This document shows positions 45,841 through 55,056 of a stretch of 64,000 nucleotides of DNA, piece by piece. Position 1 is the stretch's first letter; every line of letters starts with the position of its first letter. The stretch is from assembly GCF_014200175.1 (NCBI RefSeq), contig NZ_JACHBD010000008.1, forward strand, positions 1 through 64,000. The letters are read 5' to 3'. The stretch comes from Rhizobium lentis (GTDB lineage: Bacteria > Pseudomonadota > Alphaproteobacteria > Rhizobiales > Rhizobiaceae). The notes below the pieces were generated by a model. The model did no database searches. It was not told the origin of the DNA and worked only from the letters and a program-made list of their open reading frames with translations. The translations under genes and the position numbers were made by a program.

Positions 45841-46653
45841 TTATTTGCCGCCGCCGGCGATCTGGTCGCCGTCGCGGGTGAGGTAATAGGCTGCCAGGAT
45901 CGGCAGGAAGGTGACGAGCACCACCACCATGGCAACCACATTGGTGACCGGGCGCTGGCGCGGGCGGATGAGTTCTTCGAGCATCCAGATCGGCAAGGTC
46001 GATTGCTGGCCACCGGTGAAGGTGGTGACGATGACCTCGTCAAAGGAAAGCGCGAAAGCCAGCATGCCGCCGGCCAGAAGGGCGGTGCCGATATTCGGCA
46101 GGATGACGTGGCGGAAGGTCTGGAAGCCGTCGGCGCCGAGATCCATCGAGGCCTCGATCAGCGAACCGGAGGTGCGGCGGAAGCGGGCGACGGCATTGTT
46201 GTAAACGACGACGACGCAGAAGGTGGCGTGGCCGAGTACGATGGTCCAGACCGAAAACGGGATGTCGAACAGGCTGAAGGCGGAGCGCAGCGCAATGCCG
46301 GTGATGATGCCGGGAAGTGCGATCGGCAGGATGACCAGCAGCGAGATCGCCTCGCGGCCGAAGAACTTCGTCTGGCTGACGGCCGCCGCGCATAGTGTGC
46401 CGAGGACGAGCGCGATCGCGGTGGCAATGACGGCGACCTGGACGGAAAGACCGAGCGCCGACCAGACATCCGGCCGGTTCCAGGCGATGGCAAACCATTG
46501 CAGCGTCAGGCCGGGCGGCGGCCATTGATAGCTCTTTTCCTCCGTCGTGAAGGCATAGACGAAGATTAGCAGGATCGGCAGGTGCAGGAAGAGCAGTCCG
46601 CCGGCGGCGGCAATCTTCAAGGGCAGCGGCGATGTCTTGAGGTCAGAGCGCAT
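45841..46653 (-). CDS. ydcV: Polyamine-type ABC transporter permease (YdcV/PotC-like)
   Basis: A 270-residue permease with six membrane segments. The EAA loop in LIEASMDLGADGFQTFRHVILPNI and the N-terminal block HLPILLIFVYAFTTEEKSYQWPPPGLTL are PotC-type. ATG 46653 overlaps the end of the PotB-like gene by 11 bases, and the longer in-frame start is within that gene. It forms the pore with the next permease and exports nothing. Uptake of putrescine or related amines is the expected role. Confidence 0.88.
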   Translation of the reverse strand: MRSDLKTSPLPLKIAAAGGLLFLHLPILLIFVYAFTTEEKSYQWPPPGLTLQWFAIAWNRPDVWSALGLSVQVAVIATAIALVLGTLCAAAVSQTKFFGREAISLLVILPIALPGIITGIALRSAFSLFDIPFSVWTIVLGHATFCVVVVYNNAVARFRRTSGSLIEASMDLGADGFQTFRHVILPNIGTALLAGGMLAFALSFDEVIVTTFTGGQQSTLPIWMLEELIRPRQRPVTNVVAMVVVLVTFLPILAAYYLTRDGDQIAGGGK

Positions 46654-47605
46654 CGAAGGCTCCCAGCTTTTTGGCGAGCGACAGGTAAAGCGCCATGATG
46701 ACGATCGGCACGACGGAGAAGGCGGCGGCGAGCGGCACGTTGCCGGCCGTTCCCTGCTGGGCATAGACGGCCTGGCCGATGAACAGCCTGGACGAGCCGA
46801 TGATCTGCGGGATGATGTAATCGCCCAATGTCAGCGAGAAGGTGAAGATCGAACCGGCGACGATGCCGGGCAGCGCCAGCGGCAGAAGCACCGTGCGGAA
46901 GGTCTGGCGCGGCGTGGCACCGAGATCGGCCGAGGCCTCGATCAGATTGCCGGGCACACGCTCGAGGGCCGCCTGCGTCGGCAGGATCATGTAGGGAAGC
47001 CAGATATAGACGAAGACGATGAAGGTTCCGAGATAGCTCACCGAGAGCGAATTGCCGCCGACGACGGGCAGATTGAGGATACCGTCGAGCAGCCAGGAAA
47101 GGTGCAACTCCTCGAAGAGCCAGGTCAGGATGCCTTCCTTGGCGAGGATCAGCTTCCAGGCGTAGACCTTGACGAGATAGCTCGACCAGAGCGGCAGCAT
47201 GACGCCGAGATAGAAGAGCACCTTCCATTTGCCTTGCGCATAGCGTGCCGCGTAATAGGCGATCGGAAAGGCGATCAGCGCGGAAGCGAGGGTGACGAGC
47301 GCGGACATCGCGACAGTGCGGATGATGATGTCGAAATTCGTCGGGCTCAGAAGCTGGGCATAGGTCGCAAGGGTGAATTCGTAATTCACCAGACCGGAGA
47401 AATCGTCGATCGAAAAGAAGCTCTGCAGCAGCAGGGCGATCAGCGATCCGATATAGATGATGCCGAGCCAGAGCAGCGGCGGCGTCAGCATCAGGAAGAG
47501 CAACAGCTTCGGGTGCCGCCAGAAGACATCCGACATCCGGCCGAACAGCCCGCTGCGTCCCGGCAGGATCGATGTCTTGGCGCTGGAGAGGGTGAGCGCC
47601 GTCAT
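46643..47605 (-). CDS. ydcU: Polyamine-type ABC transporter permease (YdcU/PotB-like)
   Basis: A 320-residue permease. The EAA loop is in GNLIEASADLGATPRQTFRTVLLPLALPG. The N-terminal helix LLLFLMLTPPLLWLGIIYIGSLIALLLQSFF and the VNYEFTLATYAQLL segment match PotB/YdcU. The start ATG overlaps the ATPase stop by four bases, and its end overlaps the PotC-like start, so translation of the three genes is coupled. Confidence 0.88.
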   Translation of the reverse strand: MTALTLSSAKTSILPGRSGLFGRMSDVFWRHPKLLLFLMLTPPLLWLGIIYIGSLIALLLQSFFSIDDFSGLVNYEFTLATYAQLLSPTNFDIIIRTVAMSALVTLASALIAFPIAYYAARYAQGKWKVLFYLGVMLPLWSSYLVKVYAWKLILAKEGILTWLFEELHLSWLLDGILNLPVVGGNSLSVSYLGTFIVFVYIWLPYMILPTQAALERVPGNLIEASADLGATPRQTFRTVLLPLALPGIVAGSIFTFSLTLGDYIIPQIIGSSRLFIGQAVYAQQGTAGNVPLAAAFSVVPIVIMALYLSLAKKLGAFDAL

Positions 47606-48588
47606 GCCGCATCGTCCATATAGTGGATATCGGCCGGCTGCCAGGCCAGGCGGATACCGGCGCCGACGTCGGGCACGGGCGCGCCGGCCGGCAGCATCAC
47701 ATGCAGCCGGCTGCCGCGGAGATCGACGCCGAGACGGGTGGCGGCGCCGAGAAAGCTCGCATGTTCGACCGTGGCCTCGATGCCGTCGCCTGCCAGGTGG
47801 ATCGCCTCTGGCCGCAGGCTCGCCCAGCGTTTCTGGCCGCCGAGCGCGGCCATCAGATCCGGCGCGATCACATTCGAGGAGCCGACGAAATCGGCGACGA
47901 AGCGGGTCCTCGGGCGGCGGTAAATATCCTGCGGCGTGCCTTGCTGGACGATGTTGCCGTCGTTGAAGACGGCGACGCGATCGGCCATGGACAGTGCTTC
48001 GCCCTGATCATGCGTGACGAAGACGAAGGTGATGCCGAGCGCGCGCTGCAGGCTCTTCAATTCCTCCTGCATCTGCTCGCGCAGCTTCAGATCGAGCGCG
48101 CCGAGCGGCTCGTCGAGCAGCAGCACCTTCGGCTTGTTGACGAGAGCGCGGGCGAGCGCCACGCGCTGCCGCTGACCGCCGGACAGTTGTCCGGGGCGGC
48201 GGGCGCCGTAGCCCGGCAGCTTGACGAGCTCCAGGGCATCATTCGCCGCCTTCAGCCGTTCCGCCTTGCCGACGCCCTTGACCATCAGCCCATAGGCGAC
48301 GTTGTCGAGGATGTTCAGATGCGGGAAGAGCGCGTAGTCCTGGAACACGGTGTTGACGTTGCGGCGATAGGGCGGCACGCCATCGGCTGTCTCGCCGAAG
48401 ATCTGGATATGGCCGGCACTCGGCTGCTCGAAACCGGCGATCAATCTCAGGCACGTCGTCTTGCCGGAGCCGGACGGACCGAGCATTGCGAAGAATTCAC
48501 CGGGCGCGATCTCAAGATCGACGCCGTCGATGGCGCGAACCTGGCCGAAATGGCGCGATACCTGCTGGAAACGGACGGCTGACGTCAT
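47602..48588 (-). CDS. ydcT: Polyamine-type ABC transporter ATP-binding protein (YdcT/PotA-like)
   Basis: A 328-residue ATPase from ATG 48588. Walker A is GPSGSGKTT near residue 38, the signature LSGGQRQRVALARA near 138, Walker B VLLLDEPLGALD near 160, and the switch His in FVTHDQGEALSMAD. The C-terminal TOBE_2 region has SLRPEAIHLAGDG. An in-frame extension upstream is repeat-derived and is not used. It powers the YdcU/YdcV pore. Confidence 0.9.
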   Translation of the reverse strand: MTSAVRFQQVSRHFGQVRAIDGVDLEIAPGEFFAMLGPSGSGKTTCLRLIAGFEQPSAGHIQIFGETADGVPPYRRNVNTVFQDYALFPHLNILDNVAYGLMVKGVGKAERLKAANDALELVKLPGYGARRPGQLSGGQRQRVALARALVNKPKVLLLDEPLGALDLKLREQMQEELKSLQRALGITFVFVTHDQGEALSMADRVAVFNDGNIVQQGTPQDIYRRPRTRFVADFVGSSNVIAPDLMAALGGQKRWASLRPEAIHLAGDGIEATVEHASFLGAATRLGVDLRGSRLHVMLPAGAPVPDVGAGIRLAWQPADIHYMDDAA

Positions 48589-48639
48589 TGGAGCGCTCCG
48601 GGTCTTGCAATGCTTAGAGAGGGCTTCGGTCTTGGCTGA

Positions 48640-48785
48640 TGAAGACCCGCCCCAAACCCCTCCCCACAAGGGGAAGGGCTTAATCTGCCGCACCCTCGCG
48701 AAGAATCGGCATCCAAAGAGGAGTAAGGCGGTGCCTCATAGCCCCTCCCCCTTGTGGGGAGGGGTTGGGGCGGGGTCTTCAACCA
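48640..48785. repeat. Palindromic intergenic repeat between ydcS and ydcT
   Basis: An overall inverted repeat has GAAGACCCGCCCC on the left and GGGGCGGGGTCTTC on the right. Inner stems are CCCCTCCCCACAAGGGG and CCTCCCCCTTGTGGGGAGG. It is a second family of short palindromic element, distinct from the copies at 4497 and 63602. Inside the operon transcript it can fold strongly and may uncouple ydcS from ydcTUV expression. Confidence 0.75.
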
Positions 48786-48803
48786 CACAAGCCGACTTGG
48801 CTG

Positions 48804-49967
48804 TTACCGCCCGCCGATCACGCCGATATAGTCCGACACCCAGCGATGGTACGGCACGCATTCGCTTTGCGTCGCGCATTTGGCGACCGGGGTCTTCCAG
48901 AACTTGATCTTGTCGAAGTGATCGAAGCCGTTGGTGGCGCAGCCGGCATCGCCCATCAGTTCGTTGCCCTTGCAGGCGGCGGGAACGGAGGGGACGGCGC
49001 CGAACCAGGCGGCGGCGTCGCCCTGGACCTTGGCCTGCAGTGAATGTTCCATCCACATATAGGCGCAGTTCGGGTGTTCGCTGTCGGCGTGGAGCATTGT
49101 CGTGTCAGCCCAACCGGTGACGCCTTCCTCCGGGAAGGTGGAGGCGATCTTCTGCTTGTCGGCCTGCAGCAGGTTGACCTGGAAGGGCCAGGAGCCGGAG
49201 GCGACGACGCCTTCGTTCTTGAAGTCGTCGATCTGGATCATAGCATCGTGCCAGTAGCGCGAGACCAACTTGCGCTGGCCGCGCAGCAGATCGAGGGCGG
49301 CCTTGTACTGATCCTCGGTCAGTTCGTAAGGGTCCTTGATGCCGAGGTCCGGCTTGTGGGCCATCAGATACATGGCCGCGTCGGCAATATAGATCGCGCC
49401 GTCATAAGCCTGGACGCGGCCCTTGTTCGATTTGCCATCGGGCAGCGTCTGTTCCTCGAAGACGACGTTCCAGCTGGTCGGCGCCTTGTCCTTAAAGGCA
49501 TCGGTATTGTACATCAGCACGTTCGGGCCCCAGAGATAGGGCACGCCGTAATGCACGTCGCCGACCGTATACCAGGCGCCGTTCTGCAGGCGCTGGTCGA
49601 CATTCTTGAAGCTCGGGATCAGATCGGTGTTGATCGGCTGGACACGTTTGCCGGCGATGAGGCGGAGCGACGCGTCGCCCGATGCAGTGACGAGATCGAA
49701 GCCACCCTCGTTCATCAGCGACACCATTTCATCCGAGGTGGCGGCGGTCTTGACGGAGACCTTGCAGCCGGTCTTCTTTTCGAAATCGGTGACCCAGTCG
49801 TAATTCTTGTCGGTTTCGCCGCGCTCGATATAGCCGGCCCAGGCGACGATGCTGACGGCGCCTTCGCCCTTGCCGAGCGCCTTCAACGGTTCGGCGGCGG
49901 TCACCTGTGTCGCGAAGCTCAGGCAGGCGAGTCCTGCCGTGCAGGATTTCAAGAGATTCGTCATCAT
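48804..49967 (-). CDS. ydcS: Polyamine-type ABC transporter substrate-binding protein (YdcS-like)
   Basis: A 387-residue periplasmic protein. The signal peptide is MMTNLLKSCTAGLACLSFAT with cleavage near VTAA-EP. The mature chain has VSIVAWAGYIERGETDKNYDWV, typical of YdcS/PotD-like proteins, and several late cysteines that may form disulfides. Two ATGs are adjacent, and the second (49964) has the better spacing from GGGAGA. It heads the ydcS-T-U-V-patD order. A LysR-type box lies about 109 bases upstream. Confidence 0.88.
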   Translation of the reverse strand: MMTNLLKSCTAGLACLSFATQVTAAEPLKALGKGEGAVSIVAWAGYIERGETDKNYDWVTDFEKKTGCKVSVKTAATSDEMVSLMNEGGFDLVTASGDASLRLIAGKRVQPINTDLIPSFKNVDQRLQNGAWYTVGDVHYGVPYLWGPNVLMYNTDAFKDKAPTSWNVVFEEQTLPDGKSNKGRVQAYDGAIYIADAAMYLMAHKPDLGIKDPYELTEDQYKAALDLLRGQRKLVSRYWHDAMIQIDDFKNEGVVASGSWPFQVNLLQADKQKIASTFPEEGVTGWADTTMLHADSEHPNCAYMWMEHSLQAKVQGDAAAWFGAVPSVPAACKGNELMGDAGCATNGFDHFDKIKFWKTPVAKCATQSECVPYHRWVSDYIGVIGGR

Positions 49968-50065
49968 CCGTCTCCCGGTTTGGTGCCACTTTTCGTGGCC
50001 GTTCGTTCCCGGTTATGAAGGTGAGCCGAAAAAGTCGCTTTCGCAAATTCATTTATCAGAAAGGC

Positions 50066-50086
50066 GATATCGGAAATTCCGATATC
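50066..50086 (-). promoter_or_regulatory. Perfect palindrome with LysR T-N11-A box upstream of ydcS
   Basis: GATATCGGAA and TTCCGATATC are perfect 10-base arms around one A. The inner TCGGAAATTCCGA is exactly T-N11-A with dyad symmetry, the LysR recognition form. It overlaps the last bases of the LysR gene and lies about 109 bases before ydcS, where an activator site is expected. Confidence 0.65.
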
Positions 50087-50993
50087 AACGCATGCGGCCG
50101 GAGCGCATGCTTTCGGCGATCCCGACGAAATCGCGCGCCGCCTGCGGCAGGCTGGAGCCCTTGCGCCAGACCATGCCGACCTGCACGACCGGCAGAGAGC
50201 CGGAGACGTCGCGGCTCTCGATGCGGTCGCCTTCGAGCGACCACGGGCGGTAGACGAGGTCGGGAAGCAGCGCCACGCCGGCGCCGGTTGCGACTAGGCT
50301 GCGCACCGCTTCCACGGAGCGGGTGCGGAAGGCGACATGCGGGCGGGCGCCGAGCGCCGACAGCAGCTTGCCGGTATTCTCCTCGATTTCATCGACCGTC
50401 AGCATGATCAGCGGCTCGCGGGCGATATCGGCGACCGAGATGATGTCGGCGGAGACCAGCGGATGGCCCATCGGCAGCCACAGGCGATAGGGCGAGGTCT
50501 CGAGGATTTCCGCCTGGAGCGCCATGCGGTCGCGCAGGTTGGATATCACCATGACGGCGACATCGAGTTCGCCGCCGACCAGGAGGTGTTCGAGATAGCC
50601 GCCATTGTCCTCGATCGCACTGACCTCGACTCCCGGACAGGCGCGCCGGTATCGCGCCAGCAAGTCTGACAGCACGTAGCCGGCGACCAGCGAGGTGACG
50701 CCGATGTTCAACGTGCCGGAAAGGGCGCTCTGCCGGCCGGAGAAACTGGTGCGCGCATCGGAGACGGAGGCGAGGATCTTGGTCGCGTGACGGAGGAACT
50801 GGTGTCCATTGTGAGTGATCGTCAGGCCGCGCGGATGGCGTTCGAAGAGCTCGACGCCGAGGTCGGTTTCGAGCTCCTTCAGCGCCTCCGTCACAGAGGA
50901 TTGCGAGATCGAAAGGTTCTGCGCGGCGCGTGTTACCGAACCTTGTTCGGCGACGGCGACAAAATATTGGATCTGGCGAAGCGTGAAGGCCAT
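50085..50993 (-). CDS. LysR-family transcriptional regulator
   Basis: A 302-residue LTTR. The N-terminal winged helix is MAFTLRQIQYFVAVAEQGSVTRAAQNLSISQSSVTEALKELE in successive helices (1-65), and the effector domain (about 90-300) has LNIGVTSLVAGYVLSDLLARY. It lies directly upstream of the ydcS operon on the same strand, unlike the usual divergent layout, with the palindromic box between them. Regulation of amine uptake is inferred from that. Its own start region is divergent from an unknown exported protein. Confidence 0.87.
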   Translation of the reverse strand: MAFTLRQIQYFVAVAEQGSVTRAAQNLSISQSSVTEALKELETDLGVELFERHPRGLTITHNGHQFLRHATKILASVSDARTSFSGRQSALSGTLNIGVTSLVAGYVLSDLLARYRRACPGVEVSAIEDNGGYLEHLLVGGELDVAVMVISNLRDRMALQAEILETSPYRLWLPMGHPLVSADIISVADIAREPLIMLTVDEIEENTGKLLSALGARPHVAFRTRSVEAVRSLVATGAGVALLPDLVYRPWSLEGDRIESRDVSGSLPVVQVGMVWRKGSSLPQAARDFVGIAESMRSGRMR

Positions 50994-51171
50994 CAGCGTT
51001 TAGAGCATGGCGGAATGTGCCGTGGCAAGCGGTTGAAAAAGGCGGACCTTTTTTGGTCTTTATTCAAAATGGAGCAGGCTTGGCATGCTCACTTAAACTT
51101 TCGGAAACGTCATTTCTCTAGCATCTCAGCACCTGTCCTGCGTTGGAGTTTGAGATGGCGGAGCAGTTGGC

Positions 51172-51912
51172 GTGAAGGCCTTACTGCGCATATTCCGGCC
51201 TTCCCGGAAATCGGCAATCATCATCGGCGGCGTCGCGCTTCTGGCGGGCGTTTCCGGTGGTGCAGCGCTTTATGTCGGCAAGGACAGGCTGATCGGTGTC
51301 TCGGGCGGCGGCTACGGACTCGAATGCTCCGACGTCAACCTGGTGACGATCAAGAAGCAGGATCACGTCTGGGTGCGCAAATACATCAAGACCGAACCGA
51401 CCGACGGCATGACGCGGGTCAGGACCGCGCTGCGTGTCGCCCAAGCCGTCTATGCCGCACAGAAACCGGATCTGGTGCAGGTGGTGGTGCTCGACGAGAA
51501 CGGCCCGACGCTGCGCGCCGATATTCGCGGCCGGGCGATCGGCGCCGACGTCGTCTACATCCCGCATCCCGACAAGACGGTTCCCGGTCTCGACGACAAG
51601 CCCTATACGGCGCGCTACTATGACGGCAAGGCCAGCGAGAACGGGCTGTTCTTCGGCGAGCGCATCGACATGCCGGCCGACGAGATCGCCATGATCAGCG
51701 CCTCGTTCAAGGATCCTGAGGATTGTGTCGACCCGGTCGCCGTCGCCTCCACCAAGAACGAGGAAAAGGGCAAGAAGGATGCCGGCGGCGGACATGGCGC
51801 GGCATCCGATGCCGAAAGCGAAGCCGTGCCCGCCGGCGAGAGCGGCAGCCCCAACGTGGTGGCTGAGGCGCCGGCCGAAGAGCCGCCGGCGGAAGCTCCA
51901 AAGACACACTGA
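51172..51912 (+). CDS. Unknown membrane-anchored protein
   Basis: A 246-residue protein from GTG 51172. One N-terminal membrane segment (AIIIGGVALLAGVSGGAALYVG, about residues 15-36) is followed by a compact region of about 155 residues and a disordered Ala/Glu/Pro-rich tail. The compact region has charged motifs such as YGLECSDVNLVTIKKQD and two cysteines (about 51 and 183). I do not recognise a family. It is divergent from the LysR gene. The layout suggests an anchored periplasmic protein. A small ATG frame (51155-51175) ends over its start and might couple translation. Confidence 0.7.
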   Translation: MKALLRIFRPSRKSAIIIGGVALLAGVSGGAALYVGKDRLIGVSGGGYGLECSDVNLVTIKKQDHVWVRKYIKTEPTDGMTRVRTALRVAQAVYAAQKPDLVQVVVLDENGPTLRADIRGRAIGADVVYIPHPDKTVPGLDDKPYTARYYDGKASENGLFFGERIDMPADEIAMISASFKDPEDCVDPVAVASTKNEEKGKKDAGGGHGAASDAESEAVPAGESGSPNVVAEAPAEEPPAEAPKTH

Positions 51913-51940
51913 CCTCGGCATGAAAAAAGTGGAGCGCCGT

Positions 51941-52046
51941 CTACAGCGCCTGTGCGTCTTATCGGATGCGCAAAGGACGCTGTAGCACTTTTGGATGGCT
52001 GCATAATTCTCTCCTTAAATCGATTCCGATTTAAGGAATTATGCAG
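51941..52046. repeat. Rhizobial intergenic repeat (two-stem element)
   Basis: CTACAGCG at 51941 and CGCTGTAG ending 51985 bound the first imperfect stem around the GTGCGTC/GATGCGC bases. The second stem pairs CTGCATAATT (from 51999) with AATTATGCAG (to 52046) and, inside, CCTTAAATC with GATTTAAGG. I recognise this two-part unit as frequent in Rhizobium intergenic regions. It lies between the unknown gene and lysS, which converge. Confidence 0.75.
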
Positions 52047-52082
52047 TGGCACCCCGCTTTCGTTTTCCGACGTCTCTTCCTG

Positions 52083-53579
52083 TCAGTCGGCTTTGCTGCG
52101 GCGGGCCGGGAAGAGGATGATGTCGCGGATAGATGGCGCATTGGTCAGAAGCATGATCAGACGGTCGACGCCGATGCCGAGGCCGCCGGCGGGCGGCATG
52201 CCCTGGTCGATCGCGTCGAGGAATTCCTCGTCCAGCTGCTTTTCCTTTTCGCCGCGGGCATGCGCCTGTTCGAGCTGTTCGACCATGCGGCGGCGCTGCT
52301 CTTCGGGATCGTTGAGCTCGGAGAAGGCGTTGCCGAGTTCCCAGGCGTTGCAATAGGTTTCGAAGCGCTCGACGAGGCGCGGCTCGCCCGGCACTTCCTT
52401 GGCGAAGGGCGAGATGTCCTTCGGGAAGTGCGTGACGTGGGACGGTTGAATCAGCGTGGATTCGACCTTTTCCTCGAAGATGAAGGCGAGGCACTCGCCC
52501 CAGGTCCAATCCTTCTCGACTGCAAAGCCGGCAGCCTTGGCCGCGGCGCGCGCTTCCTCATCGGTCTTGATGGCGAGGAAATCGATGCCGGTTGCTTCCT
52601 TGACGGCGTCGGGCATCGGTACGCGCTTGAATGGTCCCTTGAAGGACAGCCGCTTGTCGCCGAAATCGAATTCCGTCGTGCCGTGAATGGAGAGGGCCAA
52701 GGTCTCGAACAGACGCTCGACGAGGTCCATCATGTCCTCGTAATCCGCATAGGCCCAGTAGCACTCCATCATGGTGAATTCCGGATTGTGCCGGGTGGAG
52801 ACGCCTTCGTTGCGGAAGTTGCGGTTGATTTCAAAGACCTTGTCGGTGAGGCCGGAGACCAGGGTGCGCTTCAAGAACAGTTCCGGCGCAATGCGCAGGT
52901 ACATGTCGAGCTTCAGCGTGTTGTGATGCGTCTTGAACGGCTCGGCGGTGGCGCCGCCATAGATCGACTGCAGCATCGGCGTCTCGACTTCCATGAAGCC
53001 GTCATTTTCCATGAAGCGGCGGATGCCGGAGACGATCTTCGAGCGCTGCTGGAAGCGCAGCTTCGAATCCTCGTTGGTCATAATATCGAGATGGCGCTTG
53101 CGGTAGCGCAGTTCGATGTCGGAGAGGCCGTGCCACTTCTCCGGCATCGGCAGCAGCGACTTGGTCAACATCTCGATCTTCTGGGCGTTGATCGTCAGTT
53201 CGCCGCGCTTGGTGCGGCGCACGATGCCGGTGACGCCTATGATGTCTCCAATGTCGATCATCGGCAGCAGGGCGCGGGCTTCCTCGCTTGTTACGTCCTT
53301 ATGCGAAAAGATCTGGATCTTGCCGGAGGCGTCATGGATATCCATGAACATGCCCGAGTTGCGCGAGGAATAGACCCGGCCAGCGACGGTGACGATGTCC
53401 TGCGTCTCGACATCGGGGTCCAGCGCTTCATATTTGGCGCCGAGTTCGGCATTGGTCATCGTCCGGTGAAAATGCGCCGGATAGACGTCACCGATCTGCT
53501 CGCGCAGCAGCTTCAGCTTCTGAGCCCGCACCTCAGTCGCGTCGGAAGAAAGAGTGTTTTCGGTCTTGTTGTCAGCCAC
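52083..53579 (-). CDS. lysS: Lysyl-tRNA synthetase, class II
   Basis: A 498-residue class IIb enzyme that charges tRNA-Lys. The OB-fold anticodon domain (about 55-165) precedes the catalytic domain with motif 2 EINRNFRNEGVSTRHNPEFT and motif 3 GLGIGVDRLIMLL. The start is GTG 53579 with AGAGGA upstream. It follows gltX by 22 bases on the same strand, so the two synthetases are likely co-transcribed. Some alphaproteobacteria use a class I LysRS, and this organism uses class II. Confidence 0.95.
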   Translation of the reverse strand: MADNKTENTLSSDATEVRAQKLKLLREQIGDVYPAHFHRTMTNAELGAKYEALDPDVETQDIVTVAGRVYSSRNSGMFMDIHDASGKIQIFSHKDVTSEEARALLPMIDIGDIIGVTGIVRRTKRGELTINAQKIEMLTKSLLPMPEKWHGLSDIELRYRKRHLDIMTNEDSKLRFQQRSKIVSGIRRFMENDGFMEVETPMLQSIYGGATAEPFKTHHNTLKLDMYLRIAPELFLKRTLVSGLTDKVFEINRNFRNEGVSTRHNPEFTMMECYWAYADYEDMMDLVERLFETLALSIHGTTEFDFGDKRLSFKGPFKRVPMPDAVKEATGIDFLAIKTDEEARAAAKAAGFAVEKDWTWGECLAFIFEEKVESTLIQPSHVTHFPKDISPFAKEVPGEPRLVERFETYCNAWELGNAFSELNDPEEQRRRMVEQLEQAHARGEKEKQLDEEFLDAIDQGMPPAGGLGIGVDRLIMLLTNAPSIRDIILFPARRSKAD

Positions 53580-53601
53580 TGTCGAAATCCTCTGACTGTT
53601 T

Positions 53602-55056
53602 TTACTTCGAGCCGACGAGAGCGGCGACCGCCTGCGCGGCGAGCTTAAGGCGCTGGCGCACGACTGAGCGGCCGAGGATCGCCATGGAATCGAAGAGCGG
53701 CAGCGAGCGCGACGAGCCGGAGACGGCGACGAAGAGCGGGGAGACCACGACCTTCAGCTTCTTGCCCATGCGGTCGGCGATGGCGCGCAGCTCCGCCTCG
53801 ATGGTCTCGACATTCCATTCCACTATCTTTTCGAGATCCGGCTGAACGGTGTTGAGGATCTCGAGAATCTCTTCCGGCGGCGATTTGATCTTGGCGAAGT
53901 CGGACGGCTGCAGGCCGAGATCGGACTTCAGCAGGAAACCGGCCAGATCGGGCAGCTCGCCGAGCTTGGAAATGCGTGTCTGCGACAGGCGCAGACCTTC
54001 CTTAAGGCGGTCGTTTTCCATTGCCCAGGTCAGCACGCGCGCCTGAAACTCCTCTTCGGAGAGCTTTTCACGGATCCAGCGGCCGTTCAGCCAATCGAGC
54101 TTCTGGATATCGAAGATCGCGCCGGCCTTGGAAAGGTTATCGGGATCGAATTTCTCGGAGAGCTCAGCCATCGTCAACAGTTCCTCGCCTTCGGCGATCT
54201 GGATGAAGAACAGGCCGAGGAAGTTCATCAGCGCTTCGGGGATATAGCCGAGCGCGGAATAATAGGAGATCGAGGTCGGGTTCTTGCGCTTCGACAGTTT
54301 CGACTTGTCGGCATTGCGCATTAGCGACAAATGCATGAAGACCGGCTGGTCCCAGCCGAAATAGCGATAAAGCAGGATGTGCTTGGGCACCGAAGCCAGC
54401 CATTCCTCGCCGCGGGCCACATGCGTGATCTGCATCAGATGGTCGTCGATGACGTTGGCCATGTGATAGGTCGGCATGCCGTCGGCCTTGATCAGGACCT
54501 GCATGTCGACGGAATCCCAGGGGATCGACACGTCGCCGTAAACGCCGTCGGTGAAGTCGCACGAGCCTTCGGTCGGGATTTTCATGCGGATGACAGTGGT
54601 TTCGCCAGCTGCCATGCGTGAGGTGACTTCCTCAGCCTTCAGCGTCAAGCAGAGACCGTCATATTTCGGTGGCTTGCCGGCAGCGCGCTGCGCCTCGCGC
54701 ATCTGCTCCAGCCGCTCGGGTGTGCAGAAACAGCGGAAGGCATGGCCCTTGTCCAGGAGCTCCTGCGCGTAGGGCTGGTACAGCGGCTTGCGGTCGGACT
54801 GGCGATAAGGGCCATAGGGGCCGCCGATATCGGGGCCTTCCTTCCATTCCAGCCCGCACCATTTCAGCGCGTCCAGCACCTTCGTCTCGAATTCCGGGGT
54901 CGAGCGGGTCGCATCGGTGTCCTCGATGCGCAGGATGAACGCGCCGCCGTGCTTCTTGGCGAAAAGGTAATTGAAGAGAGCGATGTATGCGGTGCCGACA
55001 TGCGGCTCGCCGGTCGGCGAGGGAGCGATGCGGACGCGGACGCCGGAAGCTGTCAT
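53602..55056 (-). CDS. gltX: Glutamyl-tRNA synthetase
   Basis: A 484-residue class I synthetase. The HIGH-type motif is PSPTGEPHVGTAYIALFNY near residues 11-29, and the KMSKS-type motif is KLSKRKNP near 253. The all-helical anticodon-binding end is present. Rhizobia often have two GltX paralogues, one of which charges both Glu and Gln tRNAs, and the sequence alone does not show which this is. It precedes lysS with a 22-base gap. Confidence 0.95.
   Translation of the reverse strand: MTASGVRVRIAPSPTGEPHVGTAYIALFNYLFAKKHGGAFILRIEDTDATRSTPEFETKVLDALKWCGLEWKEGPDIGGPYGPYRQSDRKPLYQPYAQELLDKGHAFRCFCTPERLEQMREAQRAAGKPPKYDGLCLTLKAEEVTSRMAAGETTVIRMKIPTEGSCDFTDGVYGDVSIPWDSVDMQVLIKADGMPTYHMANVIDDHLMQITHVARGEEWLASVPKHILLYRYFGWDQPVFMHLSLMRNADKSKLSKRKNPTSISYYSALGYIPEALMNFLGLFFIQIAEGEELLTMAELSEKFDPDNLSKAGAIFDIQKLDWLNGRWIREKLSEEEFQARVLTWAMENDRLKEGLRLSQTRISKLGELPDLAGFLLKSDLGLQPSDFAKIKSPPEEILEILNTVQPDLEKIVEWNVETIEAELRAIADRMGKKLKVVVSPLFVAVSGSSRSLPLFDSMAILGRSVVRQRLKLAAQAVAALVGSK

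Noticed and set aside
52041..53648. Plus-strand frame opposite lysS
   Set aside because: Shadow of lysyl-tRNA synthetase, whose class II motifs 2 and 3 are intact on the minus strand.
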